Of a DNA stretch of 64,000 bases, positions 1 through 14,700 are shown piece after piece. Position 1 is the stretch's first letter, and each line of letters begins with the position of its first letter. The position numbers were made by a program, and so were the translations under genes. Under the pieces are notes generated by a model, which saw only the letters and a list, made by a program, of their open reading frames with translations, searched no databases and had not been told where the DNA came from. Source of the DNA: Prinia subflava (lineage: Eukaryota > Chordata > Aves > Passeriformes > Cisticolidae); NCBI RefSeq assembly GCF_021018805.1, contig NC_086258.1, forward strand, positions 6,487,081 to 6,551,080. The letters run 5' to 3'.

Positions 1-135
1 CTCCGCTGCCAGGAACAAACATGGCTGCCAAGTCACAGCCCCCGCCGCCCTCACTCAATATGGCGGCCGTGCCCTCAGGCGCGCTCTCGCCAGCAGCCAA
101 CATGGTGGGCGGAAGGCGCGTGTGGCGGGGCCAAC
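1..135 (+). promoter_or_regulatory. EXOSC2: EXOSC2 CpG-rich promoter/5' UTR with repeated AANATGG motifs
   Basis: GC- and CpG-rich sequence runs from the window edge through the first three exons, as in a housekeeping CpG-island promoter. AANATGG occurs with its ATG at 21, 60, 102 and 136. The last copy is the gene's own start and matches SAASATGGCGGC (132-143), the TISU element, which in known cases is both a YY1 site and a start context for very short 5' UTRs. The three upstream ATGs share one frame, different from the gene's, and all have A at -3 and G at +4. The transcription start is not visible, so whether these ATGs are transcribed is unknown. Confidence 0.6.
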
Positions 136-3100
136 ATGGCGGCGGTCACCATGAGGCTGCCGGCCGTCCGCCCTCCCCTGGATTCCAGAGCTCCCCGGGG
201 CGGCGAGAAGCACCTGGTGGCACCGGGGGACACGATCACCACAGACACGGGATACATGAGGTGCGGGCAGCGGCGGAGAGGAGGCTGCGGCGGGGGTGGC
301 ACGGCTTCGGGCTGTCCTTAGGTAGCCGCTCTCTCTCCGCAGGGGCCACGGTACTTATGTGGAGGACGACAAGCTGATCGCCTCGGTGGCCGGCGTGGTG
401 GAGAGGGTGAACAAGCTGGTGTGTGTCAGGGCGCTGAAGGCCAGGTGAGCGCGGCCGTGGCGGGTGCGGGCCGGCGGCGGGCCTGGCTCGGCGGGGTGAG
501 GTGTGTGACCGCCGCTCTCTGCCCCAGGTACAACGGCGAGATCGGCGACATCGTGGTCGGCAGGATCACGGAGGTAACGCCCCGCGTTTGCCGCGGTGCT
601 GAGGAGGAGGAGAAGGAGGGTGGTCGTGGCTCAGTGCGGCTCTAAGTGCCTCCCGGGATCCTAGAACACTGATCCACATCAGTGTCGCTGCGCAGGGTAC
701 TGGGAGCATGAGGACTTTAACCGGGATGAGGCTGGAAGAAGACAGCAGGGCTGTCCCCTCCTGCAGCTTGGAGAGCTGCAGCTCCCATTCCATTTTTGTG
801 TGTGTACTCATAAGTTTGGGTGGTTTTTTTCCTCTTAGGTTCAGCAGAAGCGATGGAAAGTGGAAACAAATTCCAGGCTGGATTCAGTCCTGTTGCTGTC
901 GTCTATAAATTTACCTGGTGGGGAGCTGGTGAGTGTGGCTGCTTTTTGTTTTGCGTGGCGTTCTGAGGTCCCTCACAGTGAGCTACTGATGGATGTTTTC
1001 TCATTCTGGGCTATGTGTAACTTTTCTCGTGATGTTTCAGAGAAGGAAATCAGTAGAAGACGAGCTTGCAATGAGGGACTACCTGCAGGAAGGAGATCTC
1101 ATCAGTGTATCCTTCTGCTGCTCCCATTGACTCAAGGGCATGGGAAGAGCAGGGGGAGCTTGGCTGGCCTGGCTGGGGGTGAGAGCTATGCCGGGGTGGC
1201 ACTGGGCAGCCTTAGGGACCCTGTTTCCTTAAGTGGCACCGACAGGCAGAGGTCCAGTCTATATTTTCTGATGGGGCTGTGTCACTGCACACCCGGAGCC
1301 TGAAGTACGGGAAGGTGAGTTATTCCAAAGACCATGATTCCTGGGTTAATTCTGGGCCAGCTGACTTTTATAAGGCCTTTTGGAGGTTTTTTTAAGAAAA
1401 GAGCTCTGGAGTAGAGCAGGATGTTGTTTATGACCCACTCCTACAGGACAGGAAGACTCTGAGCTTCTACATGGGAGCACCACATAGAGTTTCCCCAAAG
1501 CAGAGGAGGTGTTCTTGAGTTGCCCTTTGATCCACTACTCTCCCTGTCTACAGTTTCAGCCTCCTAGTTCTGTTTCCCCCACTAGCTATTTGGGAATTAA
1601 ATCCTGGGGAGAGATCTCCTCACTCCTCTTCTGCTGGCTGTTGCCCCTGTGACTTGTTCCTCTCCCCAGGGCTCTGTTTGAGGCTTTGCGCAGTTGGCAT
1701 TTATCTCTGGTTTTGTGCACTGAAATAAGCCAAGGGGCCGTTGGAGCGTAGGCTGCAGTTTGGGATTACCAGACCAAGAGTATTAGCACTTAAAAGATGA
1801 AAGGGAAGTGTGCTTATTGCACAAAGGGTGAAGGACAGTGATTGGATTACGAGGGAAAGTGTTCTGCTAAATTGGGCCTCTGACTCCTCATTTTTCTGCA
1901 GGGATGGTTGATGTGTAGTTACAATCAAGATATTATTAACATTTGTGCTAAGCACTTAGAGTATTCTTCATCTTCAAAGGGCTGCACAGGCATTAGCTAA
2001 TCCTCCCAGCGCTCCCAGAGGCAGGCAGGTTTTACATTCACTGTTTCACAGGAAAAGGTGTTAAAGCAGAGTTGTTCCTAGGCCAGGGATGGAGTGAATG
2101 TGTGTCAGTGAGTTGGTGTTATCTGTGGTGGCTCGTGATGTCTCTCATGCTCGTGGTCTGCCCTCCAGCTTGGCCAGGGTGTGCTGGTTCAGGTCTCTCC
2201 CTCCCTCGTGAAACGCCAGAAGACTCATTTCCATGACCTGCCCTGTGGTGCCTCCGTGATCCTCGGCAACAACGGCTTCATCTGGATCTACCCCACTCCG
2301 GAGCAGAAGGATGACGAGGCCGGAGGCTACACTGCCAACTTGGAGGTGAGTGTTCAGGGAAGCTGAGCCTTCTGCCAGAGATGGTTTTTAGTCTGATATA
2401 GTCAGAGGCACGTGAGTAACCTGAGACTTTCAGGATCTTGTGTTAGGTTCACAGCAAGCCTTTCTTGCATTATTTCCCTGTTCATCCCTTTTTCACTCTC
2501 CTTCCTCAGCCGGTTCCCTTGTCTGACCGGGAGGTGATCTCACGGCTCCGAAACTGCATCATGGCTCTGGTTACTCACAAGATGATGCTCTTTGACACCA
2601 GCATCCTGTATTGTTATGAAGCATCCCTTCCTCATCAGGTACAGGAACCAGCAGTGTTTATTCCACACTGAGGGGAGGGAACAGAAAGGCTGCATCAGTT
2701 GCTGCTGAAGTCAGAGTTTCCTTTCAGCTTACCAAAGCATCCTGTAGTGAGTGACAGTATGAACTCTCCCCTTCTGTAAGTTGCCTTGCACAGTTTCAGG
2801 GGTAGTTTAAGGGGTTCTGCCTCTGGAAAACTCTAACTATTCCTAAAGTGAGATCAGTCTCTTTTTTGATAGATGTTGTGTATCCCTTACTGGGATTATG
2901 GACCCTTTAATTCCTGTGAAAAGTGTTAAATGTGGCATTGTGTGAGGGTACAGTGCATTTTATGAAGCAGTGAAAAAGTAAATGTCATGCATTGTACAGA
3001 GAGCAGTCTCATGTCTGTATCCACATCGTGCACTGCTGAAAGGCTGCCTCCATTTGACCTCTTGCTGTACAGCTTTTCACTGTGATTCCTGCCAGCACAA

Positions 3101-3551
3101 TCACAGGCAATTCTCTTCCCATAAATAAATGAGATCTGAATTGTCTTCTGCTTTCATTCCAAGTAAGGTGTTCTTTTGAAGTATAACTGTGTTTAAGTCA
3201 TCTCTGCCCTTCCCACATGCAGTGTGTGTCCTTCAGGGAAGATGGAGGAGGATTTGTAGTCTCTTCTTTGATTTCCTCTGGTCTCTGTAAGGATTCCCAA
3301 CTGGCAAAGTTAATTTTTGCCTTGGACCCTCTGCCATAGGTCTTTTTTCACCACAACCCTCTAAACTTCCTTGCTGGTTGCTGCCATGTGTCAGGGACCT
3401 TTGTCTCCCCACAAAGTGCAAAAGTAGTTGTTGATTCCTGGTGCTTATATTGGTCTTCTTTCCACTGCAGATCAAGGACATTCTCAAACCAGAGGTGACA
3501 GAGGAGATCGTTCTGGAAGCTCGACAGAGGTTGCTGGATTCAGAGGGATAG
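136..3551 (+). CDS. EXOSC2: EXOSC2 (Rrp4), RNA exosome cap subunit, complete, 9 exons
   Basis: EXOSC2 is one of three S1/KH cap proteins on the RNA exosome, which processes and degrades RNA 3'-5' in nucleus and cytoplasm. It has no catalytic site and helps thread RNA into the barrel. Coding exons are 136-260, 343-444, 528-573, 839-928, 1041-1106, 1246-1314, 2169-2345, 2510-2638 and 3471-3551. All have GT/AG borders and join in frame to 294 residues plus TAG; the human protein has 293. The product has the N-terminal domain (about 28-75), an S1 domain (about 79-160, with GEIGDIVVGRITEV) and a KH domain from about 167 with the Rrp4-type GNNG loop at 199-202. It ends RLLDSEG, against RLLEQEG in human as I recall it. 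The start at 136 gives MAAVTMRLP, aligning with human MAMEMRLP, in a strong Kozak context. The exon 5 donor (AGT|gtatcc) is weak but forced by the frame. Confidence 0.97.
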
Positions 3552-4255
3552 GGCACATGGCCAGAAGCAGTCATTTGAAATCCCAGCATGGCAGCTTTGA
3601 TTCTCAGTATTATATGGGGTTTTTTTCAGTGTTCTAGTCCCCAACATTCATTCCACACTTCAGAAACCACCAAAATTCCTCACTCCTAGGATATCTCCTG
3701 TGTCCTTTTAGTACAAAGTAATACTTAAGTACAATAGACTTTTAGTGCAATGGCCTGAAAAATTGATGTCTGACCTTTATAAAGATACAGATGCAACTGA
3801 GACGTCTCCTAGCACCTGTTGCTGTGTCTAGTGGCCCAGAACTTTGTGCAGAATGACAGAGAGGAAGGGATATGTTTTGTGATGTTTCTCTGTCCCCAGA
3901 AGATGATTTGGATTTAAATTTGCTTGTGATACAGATCTGCCAGTCTGTCCCCTGACTGAGAGCTCTTGTTTTTAGGAATCTAGATCCTGTGTTTAGAGAA
4001 CAGGAGTATCCACACCTCTGCTAACCACAGTTTGGGTCTGGCTGTTCATGGCTTGAATGTCTCAGGGGTATGAGATGGGGATGTGGCTGTCACTGTCCAT
4101 GTGAGCCAGGAGCTGTGGACAAGCAGTGTCCTGGTTTGTGTATATCCTGCTGGTCTATTTTTTTTTATGCCTGAGAGCTGAGGGCCTCTTCTGAGGAGGC
4201 ACCAGTATGGTTTTGTATTGAGTATTTTACATTTCAATAAATTTTTTGAAACAAA
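3552..4255 (+). other. EXOSC2: EXOSC2 3' untranslated region
   Basis: This is the stretch from the stop codon to the first good poly(A) signal. No conserved coding frame is present. A small GC hairpin, GCCTC/GAGGC, lies near 4190-4204. The 3' limit is inferred from the AATAAA at 4236 and the GT-rich sequence after it, and could be off by some tens of bases. Confidence 0.7.
4236..4241 (+). terminator. EXOSC2: Poly(A) signal AATAAA of EXOSC2
   Basis: A canonical AATAAA is followed by a TG/T-rich downstream element at about 4266-4290 (GTGTGTGC, then CTTGTTTTT). It is the first canonical hexamer after the stop codon. An earlier AATAAA at about 3125 lies inside intron 8. Confidence 0.75.
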
Positions 4256-4881
4256 TCAGTCCTTCAGCAGTGTGTGCATTGGCTTGTTTTTAGTCTAGCT
4301 TGAGAGCTGTGGTTGGCTCAAGTTTCCTTGTGCCAGGACACTTGGAATGGTTACACAGTCTTATCTCCCCTTCAGCTGCTGCCCTTCATCCCAGCAGGAC
4401 TTGCCCTTCCTCTTCAGCCCTTACAGGGTTCCTCTGTAAGCACTGCCTGGTGTTCACAGTGGCTTTCCAAGCATTACCTCCCTGCAGGATCCCTTGGAGA
4501 GGTGACAGGGGACAGTATGACACTGGTGAAGATCTCCAGGCCAGTGGTTAGAGGTGGCTGTGTTGGGCCTTCTCTGTGCAGAGTGTGATGCTTTCCCTGG
4601 TGAATCCTCTCAGCTCCAGGTGCTATATTAGAGCTGTTTTATTATATAAGTATTCTATCTATTTGTATTGGAAATATATCCTTGCACCACAGCACTGTAA
4701 TTCTTAAAAAGGATGATAAAACATCTGTCCCAATTGTCCCTGAATCCAATTGCACGTTGCAGATTCGCACTCTTGCCTCAGGCACAAGGGACAATCCTTT
4801 GCTCGGTGTTTTCCTGGAACTAGAAATCCCCTTTGTTGCTGTCCCCCCAGCTCGGGCTGCTTTCCCTGTGGTCCCGAGCAG

Positions 4882-4895
4882 GCACTAGATGGCAC
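4882..4895 (+). promoter_or_regulatory. Candidate CTCF site
   Basis: GCACTAGATGGCAC closely fits the CTCF core (CCACNAGRKGGCAS), differing at the first C. It sits between the EXOSC2 poly(A) signal and the ABL1 exon 1b promoter, where an insulator would make sense. This is motif evidence only. Confidence 0.4.
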
Positions 4896-6665
4896 CTTTG
4901 GATCGTGTTTGTGGCATTTCCCTTTGCCAGCAGCTCCGCCTCGCTGCCCTGCCAAACAGCGGGGCCTGGATGGCTGCCACCAGCGCTGCTGCCCAAATCC
5001 TAAAGAATAATGGGGCTAAGGACAAGCAAGGACATGGCTAATCCGTTCTGCTGCTGCACAACTGCCCGTGCTGCCTCTGCAAACAGCACTGAACTCGTTA
5101 GGGGTATCGCTGGAATGCTCCACACAAGACCTGGAAATTGTTATTTTTGAGTTTTAAGAGGATTCTCCAATAAGTGTTGCAACAATCACATCCCCAAGAT
5201 GACTGGGGAAATTTGAAAAGCAAGGCTTGATGGTGACATTTTCAGGTCTTCATGAGGCTGCTGGTAATCACATAACACACACCTGCATGGACAAGACTGG
5301 TTCAAAAAGGCTAAAAAAGCTTTAGCATTCTGCATATTTTACTTAGGAAAGTACCTTTCCACCCCCTTACCCAATTGCTGTAGTTTAGCAGCTGTTTATC
5401 TTACTACCACAGGGGGAGATTCAGGGATCTCTGCAAAAAAACAACTCAGGATCTGGACTACTTCAGCTCTGAGCTTTCTGATTCCTCCTGCTTGCTGCAG
5501 GATTCCTGATATTTTGGCATTAATGATGTGTTAAGTTGGGGAGGCATATGACTCTTCCAGTTCCCTTATTCCTGAATACCTGGCACTTTTGGTTTTAAAC
5601 CCAAGAAGAACACCAGCTGGTGAGGTTTGGTTGTGGATCTTTCCTGATGGGAGGGAACCAAAGGTCTCAGAATTTTCCCCTGTGACCGTGCACATTCAGC
5701 CAGAGCTGTGCCAAGACCTAAATTCTGTAACAAGGCCTCAGCAAGGTCATTGCTGGCAGTTCCTGCAGCCCCATCCAGCACAGCGCTGCAAACCAGCAGG
5801 TAACAAGAAGCCAGCAACAGCAGTGTCCCCTTAAATTCTTGAAATAGTATGTGGGATTTTGCTGGGCAACTTCTAAGCAGGAAGAGTGAAAAGGAAGAAA
5901 CTTTGGCTTCTCTGGTTAAAGAAAAAAAAAAGTAGTTGAAAGCAGGGTGGGAAAAATGTTCATTTTTACATGGGGAGTTAAAAGGCCCATGCAGCCATTA
6001 AAAGAGCTCAGACCAACCTGATTTCTTTATCCAGTGTCTGACACTGTTTGTAAAGCATCTGTAGCACCTCCTGTGCTGCTTACTCCAGGGTTAATACATG
6101 GTGCAGTTGTGCTCAGAAGTGGAATTGGTAACTAGTTCCTGTGCTGGTGAGTGTTGCCTGTAGGAATGAGAGCACAACATCACTCATCTGCAAAAACAAT
6201 TTTCTTGTTTCTTGGTCCCAGTGTTCATGTACTAATGGGAAGAATTCCTTTACTCCTAGGAATAACCACTGAGATTTTAAATTTGTGCTAATGGGTTATT
6301 AATCCAATTACTGTTGCTTATTGCATTACTTCTGTACCACCCATGCACAGTTTTGCTGTTCAGCTGAGAGTGGTACAAATAAAAAGCTGTGGGCAGACCT
6401 GAGAAGAGACTGAAATTCCACTGAGATTAGAGACATCTTGAAATGGTTCGCTCAGGTTCCTGAGGACTGTTAATTAACATGCTAAGTTTTATTATTTGGT
6501 GAAGAGGTTGAAGCTTTTAAGATACTGTTGTGGAGAAAACGTCACTGCAGCTGTTGGGTGAGAACCCACGCTTAATGGGAGACAAACAGAAAAAGTACTG
6601 AAGTATCTCTTAGGAAAAAAAATGGTAGGATGTACACAGGCTTGATTGAAAAAACACTCTGTAGC

Positions 6666-6690
6666 TTTTTTTTTTTTTTTTTTTTTTTTT
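6666..6690. repeat. Homopolymer T25
   Basis: Twenty-five uninterrupted T residues flanked by AGC on both sides. It may be a simple repeat or the poly(A) end of an old minus-strand insertion, but no retrocopy was recognised next to it. Confidence 0.9.
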
Positions 6691-7163
6691 AGCTTATTCT
6701 GTATTCACACAGCTTTTCTGTCTCTGTCTTCTCTAACAATTTCTGAATCTACTGGGCAACTCCCAAGTTTAACATGAGAGTCATGTTCACAAAAATTGGC
6801 AGTAGGTTTGGTGGCAGAAAATGTAATACCCTTCAGGAAGGGGAAGAAGGCAGATATCTATGACATTTGGGAGTGACCAGCTGACTCATCTGCCTGTGCA
6901 TTGTCCCACATTAACTACAGCAGTGCTCTGGGAAACAGGAAATGCTTTTGGAGAAACTGCTGAGTGGAAAGAGGCTGGGAACTGCTGGCCACGAACCTGC
7001 CCCACACTACTGCTTATGATTGCACAGCATCAGAAGGAATAACTGCCTGTTAGCCTGAATGATAGACTCACCTGGTCTGTTAAATAAAAAGTAAGTGCAT
7101 TCATCTGCACAGATCTCAGGGAAGCTAGGGAAGAACATATTTACAGCCTGTACTGCCCACAGC

Positions 7164-7292
7164 ACATCCCTGAAGTGTTCAAGGACAGGTTGGATGGGAC
7201 TTGGAGCAACCTGGTCTAGTGGAAGATGTTCCTGCCTGTGACAGGGGAGTGGGACAGGATGGTCTTTAGGGTCCCTTCAAACCTAAACAGTT
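7164..7292 (+). mobile_element. CR1 LINE 3' fragment
   Basis: The sequence matches the usual CR1 3' region: 'TTCAAGGACAGGTTGGATGG', then the 'GGAGCAACCTGGTCTAGTGG' block, then 'AGGGTCCCTTCAAACCTAA'. It is short, 5'-truncated and diverged, and lies in the EXOSC2-ABL1 intergenic gap. The subfamily cannot be assigned by eye. Confidence 0.8.
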
Positions 7293-8444
7293 ACAGAGAG
7301 TAACTTTTTCAGTGAAGAATGGTTGGTATTGGGTTTTGTAACAAATTTCTCTTGGGCTGCTTGGCCTATGCTGACAGCTTCATTTCCTTATGTTCCTTGG
7401 AATCCTTAAAATCCATGGGAGCCGAGTGGGGTTATATCACCTTGGTGAGAAGCTGATCTCCATTACTGAGATAAACCCAGAGAAATTCTGCAGAGTTCAA
7501 GAGATACGACCCTGGATTTATCTCAGCACTATGTACCAGAATTTCTCTCTCCTGTGTGGGTGTGTGTGCAGCACAACCAGCCCCAGTACCTGCAAATTGA
7601 GCCATTGATGGAGAAATCCAATAAAAATGGTTTGAGCTCAGTCTCTGGACTAAAAATTAGTGATGTAGGAACAGCCTGGCTCAGCAGAGATGGAGGATCC
7701 CGCAGGGCTGTATGAAATGCTACATTTTGGATGCTATTGTTAGAAGATGAAAAATACAGGTCTGCCAGAGACCTTGAATATGGCATAGGAGCCATGGAGT
7801 GTGTTTGGATTTGTCACAAGGGAGGAGTCAGTATACACAAGCTGCTCTGTGTCCAGATGGTTGCCCTGAGCAGGAGGCTACAGCACAGAATTGCAATTGT
7901 GTGTTCTCCTGTTGTCGAGTGGGAGCAAACACAGACCTTTGACCAAAACATCCTGACCTCAAGCTGCTGCCTTGACCCTCTTCCATCCCAAGGTGAACTG
8001 GAGAATGTATGAAAAACTAAATATTTTCAGCACCACAGTCTGCTCTTTAGCTCAGGGAACTCTCAGTGCCTGCTGAATAATTCGGGGGTTCAACTCCATC
8101 TTTGTACCAAATGGTGCACAAAATCAGGTCAATAAAACATTTTTTTCAATTGTCACTGGCCTCTATGGCTGGTTTTGGTATCAAGTTCTGCATATGCTGA
8201 GAGCATTCATAAGGAAGTGAAGTCCTTTGTGCAAGCAGGGTGACAGATTCCCGGCTGTGCACACAGCTGATCCAGTAAAGATCTCTTCTTCCCTGTCCAT
8301 CTCTGCAAGCATCCAGGGCTTAGAGCTGGCCAGAGGCTCTGAGACCCCTGCAGAGTCAGATCTGTGGGAAAACAACTTGGGTGGCCCTTCTAAAGAGGTA
8401 AGGGATTTCACATGGCCCTTTTGGGGCCTTTTCACGGTTTTCTT
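7293..8444. other. Intergenic DNA, no gene seen
   Basis: No protein-like frame is supported. An AATAAA at about 8130 on the + strand, followed by T-rich and then TG-containing sequence, could serve as a poly(A) signal for read-through or noncoding RNA. No transcript is otherwise indicated. Confidence 0.6.
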
Positions 8445-8999
8445 TTCACAGAATCACAGATTAATCGGGGTTGGAAGGGATCTCTGGAGATCCTCCTGTC
8501 CAACCTCCCTGCCAGAGCAGGGTCACCTGGAGCAGGTGACACAGGAATGTGCCCAGGTGGGTTTGGAGTGTCTCTGGAGTGGGAGACTCCACGCCCTCCC
8601 TGGGCACCTGTTCCAGGGCTCTGCCACTCTCAACCTACAGTTCTTCCTAGTGTTGAGGGGAAACTTTTCGTCTTTTAGTTTATGGCCATGGCTCTTCATC
8701 CTGTCACCAGGCACCACCGAAGAGAGTCTGGCACTGACTTGGCACCTCTTGGAGATATTGACAGGGATTGCTGAGATCCCCCCTCAGCCTTCCCTTCTCC
8801 AGACTAACCCAGCCCAGCTCCCGCAGTGTCTCCTCCCCAGAGCCCCCAAACCCTCTCGGTGCCCTCCACAGGACCTCTCCAGCAGCTCCTGGCCCATCTC
8901 GTCCTGAGCCCAGCCCTGGGCACAGCACTCCAGATGTGCCTCACCAGGCCCGAGTAAAGGCAGGATCCCTTCCCTCGCCCTGCCGACCACGCTGCTCAG
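8445..8999 (-). mobile_element. CR1 LINE 3' fragment, about 550 bp, abutting the ABL1 CpG island
   Basis: On the + strand this reads as the reverse complement of a CR1 3' end. It starts with 'CACAGAATCACAGATTAATC', continues with 'GGGTTGGAAGGGATCTCTGG' and 'CCAACCTCCCTGCCAGAGCA', and runs through the block about the mean age of the lesion-free RT 3' part ('CTTCTCCAGACTAACCCAGC', 'GTGCCTCACCAGGCCCGAGT'). The open frames visible across it on both strands are remnants of the element, not genes. It ends where the very GC-rich ABL1 promoter island begins. Confidence 0.88.
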
Positions 9000-9620
9000 A
9001 GGCTTCCCCCGGGAACCCCCCTCCGCTGCCCTTCCCCGCCCGGCCGGGATCGGTCCCCGGCGCCGGGCGCGGGGCCGGGATCGGGCAGCGCCGGGCGGGA
9101 GGCGGGGGCGGCGGAGGAGGAGGGGCCGGAAGGGGATGTGACCGCCCGCCCGCCGGCCCGGGGGTTCCGGGATCTCCCTCGCCTCCTCCGCCGCCCCCCG
9201 CCAGTCCCGCAGCCCCGGGGTACCCGCGGCCCCTCACCGCGCTCCGCCCGCCCGGCCCCGCTGCCGCCGGGCCCCGCTGCCGCCGCCCGGGGATGCGGCC
9301 GGCGCGGTCCCCCCCGCCTGCCCTGGCCCGGCTGCTGGGCAGGAACCGGCCTCCCGGAGCTCCCCGGCCTCGCAGCCCTCGCAGCTCCGCCTGAGGCAGC
9401 GGGCACGGGGCGCCGGCCCGGCCGCCCCAGCGCTGCTCCGACGCCGCCATGGCCCCGCCGGGCCCCCCGGCCCCGAGGTAGCGGCGGTGGAAGGAGCCGA
9501 AGCGCGGTGACCGAGGAGCCCCCGTCCCGTCCCTGCACCCCGGGCAGCGTGCGGAGCCCACCCGGAGCCGCTGCTGCTTCTCCTGGAGAGCTGACATGGT
9601 CCCGGCGCACCTGACCCTGC
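8995..9620 (+). promoter_or_regulatory. ABL1: CpG island / distal promoter of ABL1 (promoter 1b)
   Basis: This is a dense GC/CpG block with GC boxes (GGGCGG at 9093-9098; GGCGGGGGCGG at 9101-9111) and no TATA box, upstream of exon 1b. Long frames on both strands here come from the lack of AT-rich stop codons and resemble no known protein. The likely transcription start is in its 3' part, but the exact base cannot be read. Confidence 0.75.
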
Positions 9621-14164
<4,544 letters not shown>

Positions 14165-14700
14165 TCCTGGGCTCATCCCACAGTGTGGGCAGCAGGGCAA
14201 GGGGGGAGATTCTCCCCCCTTTACTCCACTGTGCTGAGACCCCACCTGCAGTGCTGTCTCCACTGAAAAGGACTTGGAGCTGTTGGAAGGAGTCCAGAGA
14301 AGGCCATGGGGATGCTCCAAGGGCTGGAGCCTCTCTGCTCTGGAGACAGCTGGGAGAGCTGGGGATGCTCAGCTCAGAGAAGGCTCCAGGGAGAGCTCAG
14401 AGCTCCTCCCAGTGCCTAAAGGGGCTCCTGGAGAGCTGGAGAGGGACTTTGGACAAGGGCCTGGAGTGACAGGACACAGAGAATGGCTTCAAACTGAGGA
14501 CAGATTAGATATACAGAAGAAATTGTTCCCTGTGAGGGTGGGAGGTCCTGACACAGGTTGCCCAGAGAAGCTGTGGCTGCCCCTGGATCCCTGGAAGTGT
14601 CCAGGGCCAGGTTAGACAGGGCTTGGAGCAGCCTGGGGTAGGGGAAGGTGTCCCTGCCCGTGGCAGGGTTTTGGAACAAGATTATCTTCAAGGTCTGATT
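14165..14700 (+). mobile_element. CR1 LINE 3' fragment, about 530 bp
   Basis: Typical CR1 3' blocks appear in order: 'ACCCCACCTGCAGTGCTGTC', the 'GGAGTCCAGAGAAGGCCATG' block, 'GCTCAGAGAAGGCTCC', 'GGTTGCCCAGAGAAGCTGTG' and 'CTTGGAGCAGCCTGGGGTAG', ending near 'TATCTTCAAGGTCTGA'. It lies in the ABL1 sense orientation within intron 1. The frames it carries are broken RT-tail remnants. Confidence 0.88.

Larger units (their letters stand above)
4256..7163. other. Intergenic DNA between EXOSC2 and ABL1, no gene seen
   Basis: No open frame here resembles a known protein, and no splice-consistent exon series is visible. The two things of note are a CTCF-like motif at 4882-4895 and an uninterrupted T run at 6666-6690. 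The stretch from 4840 to 5010 is locally more CpG-rich than its surroundings. Confidence 0.7.

Noticed and set aside
8130..8135. AATAAA as the end of an unknown gene between EXOSC2 and ABL1
   Set aside because: There is no upstream exon series or protein-like frame to go with it. It could be chance or a read-through site.
8227..8907. 226-codon plus-strand frame
   Set aside because: Most of it is the reverse complement of a CR1 3' end; the frame is on the antisense strand of the element and has no domain.
14185..14691. Frames of 91-113 codons at 14.2-14.7 kb
   Set aside because: They lie in a CR1 3' fragment and match its usual untranslated or decayed tail.
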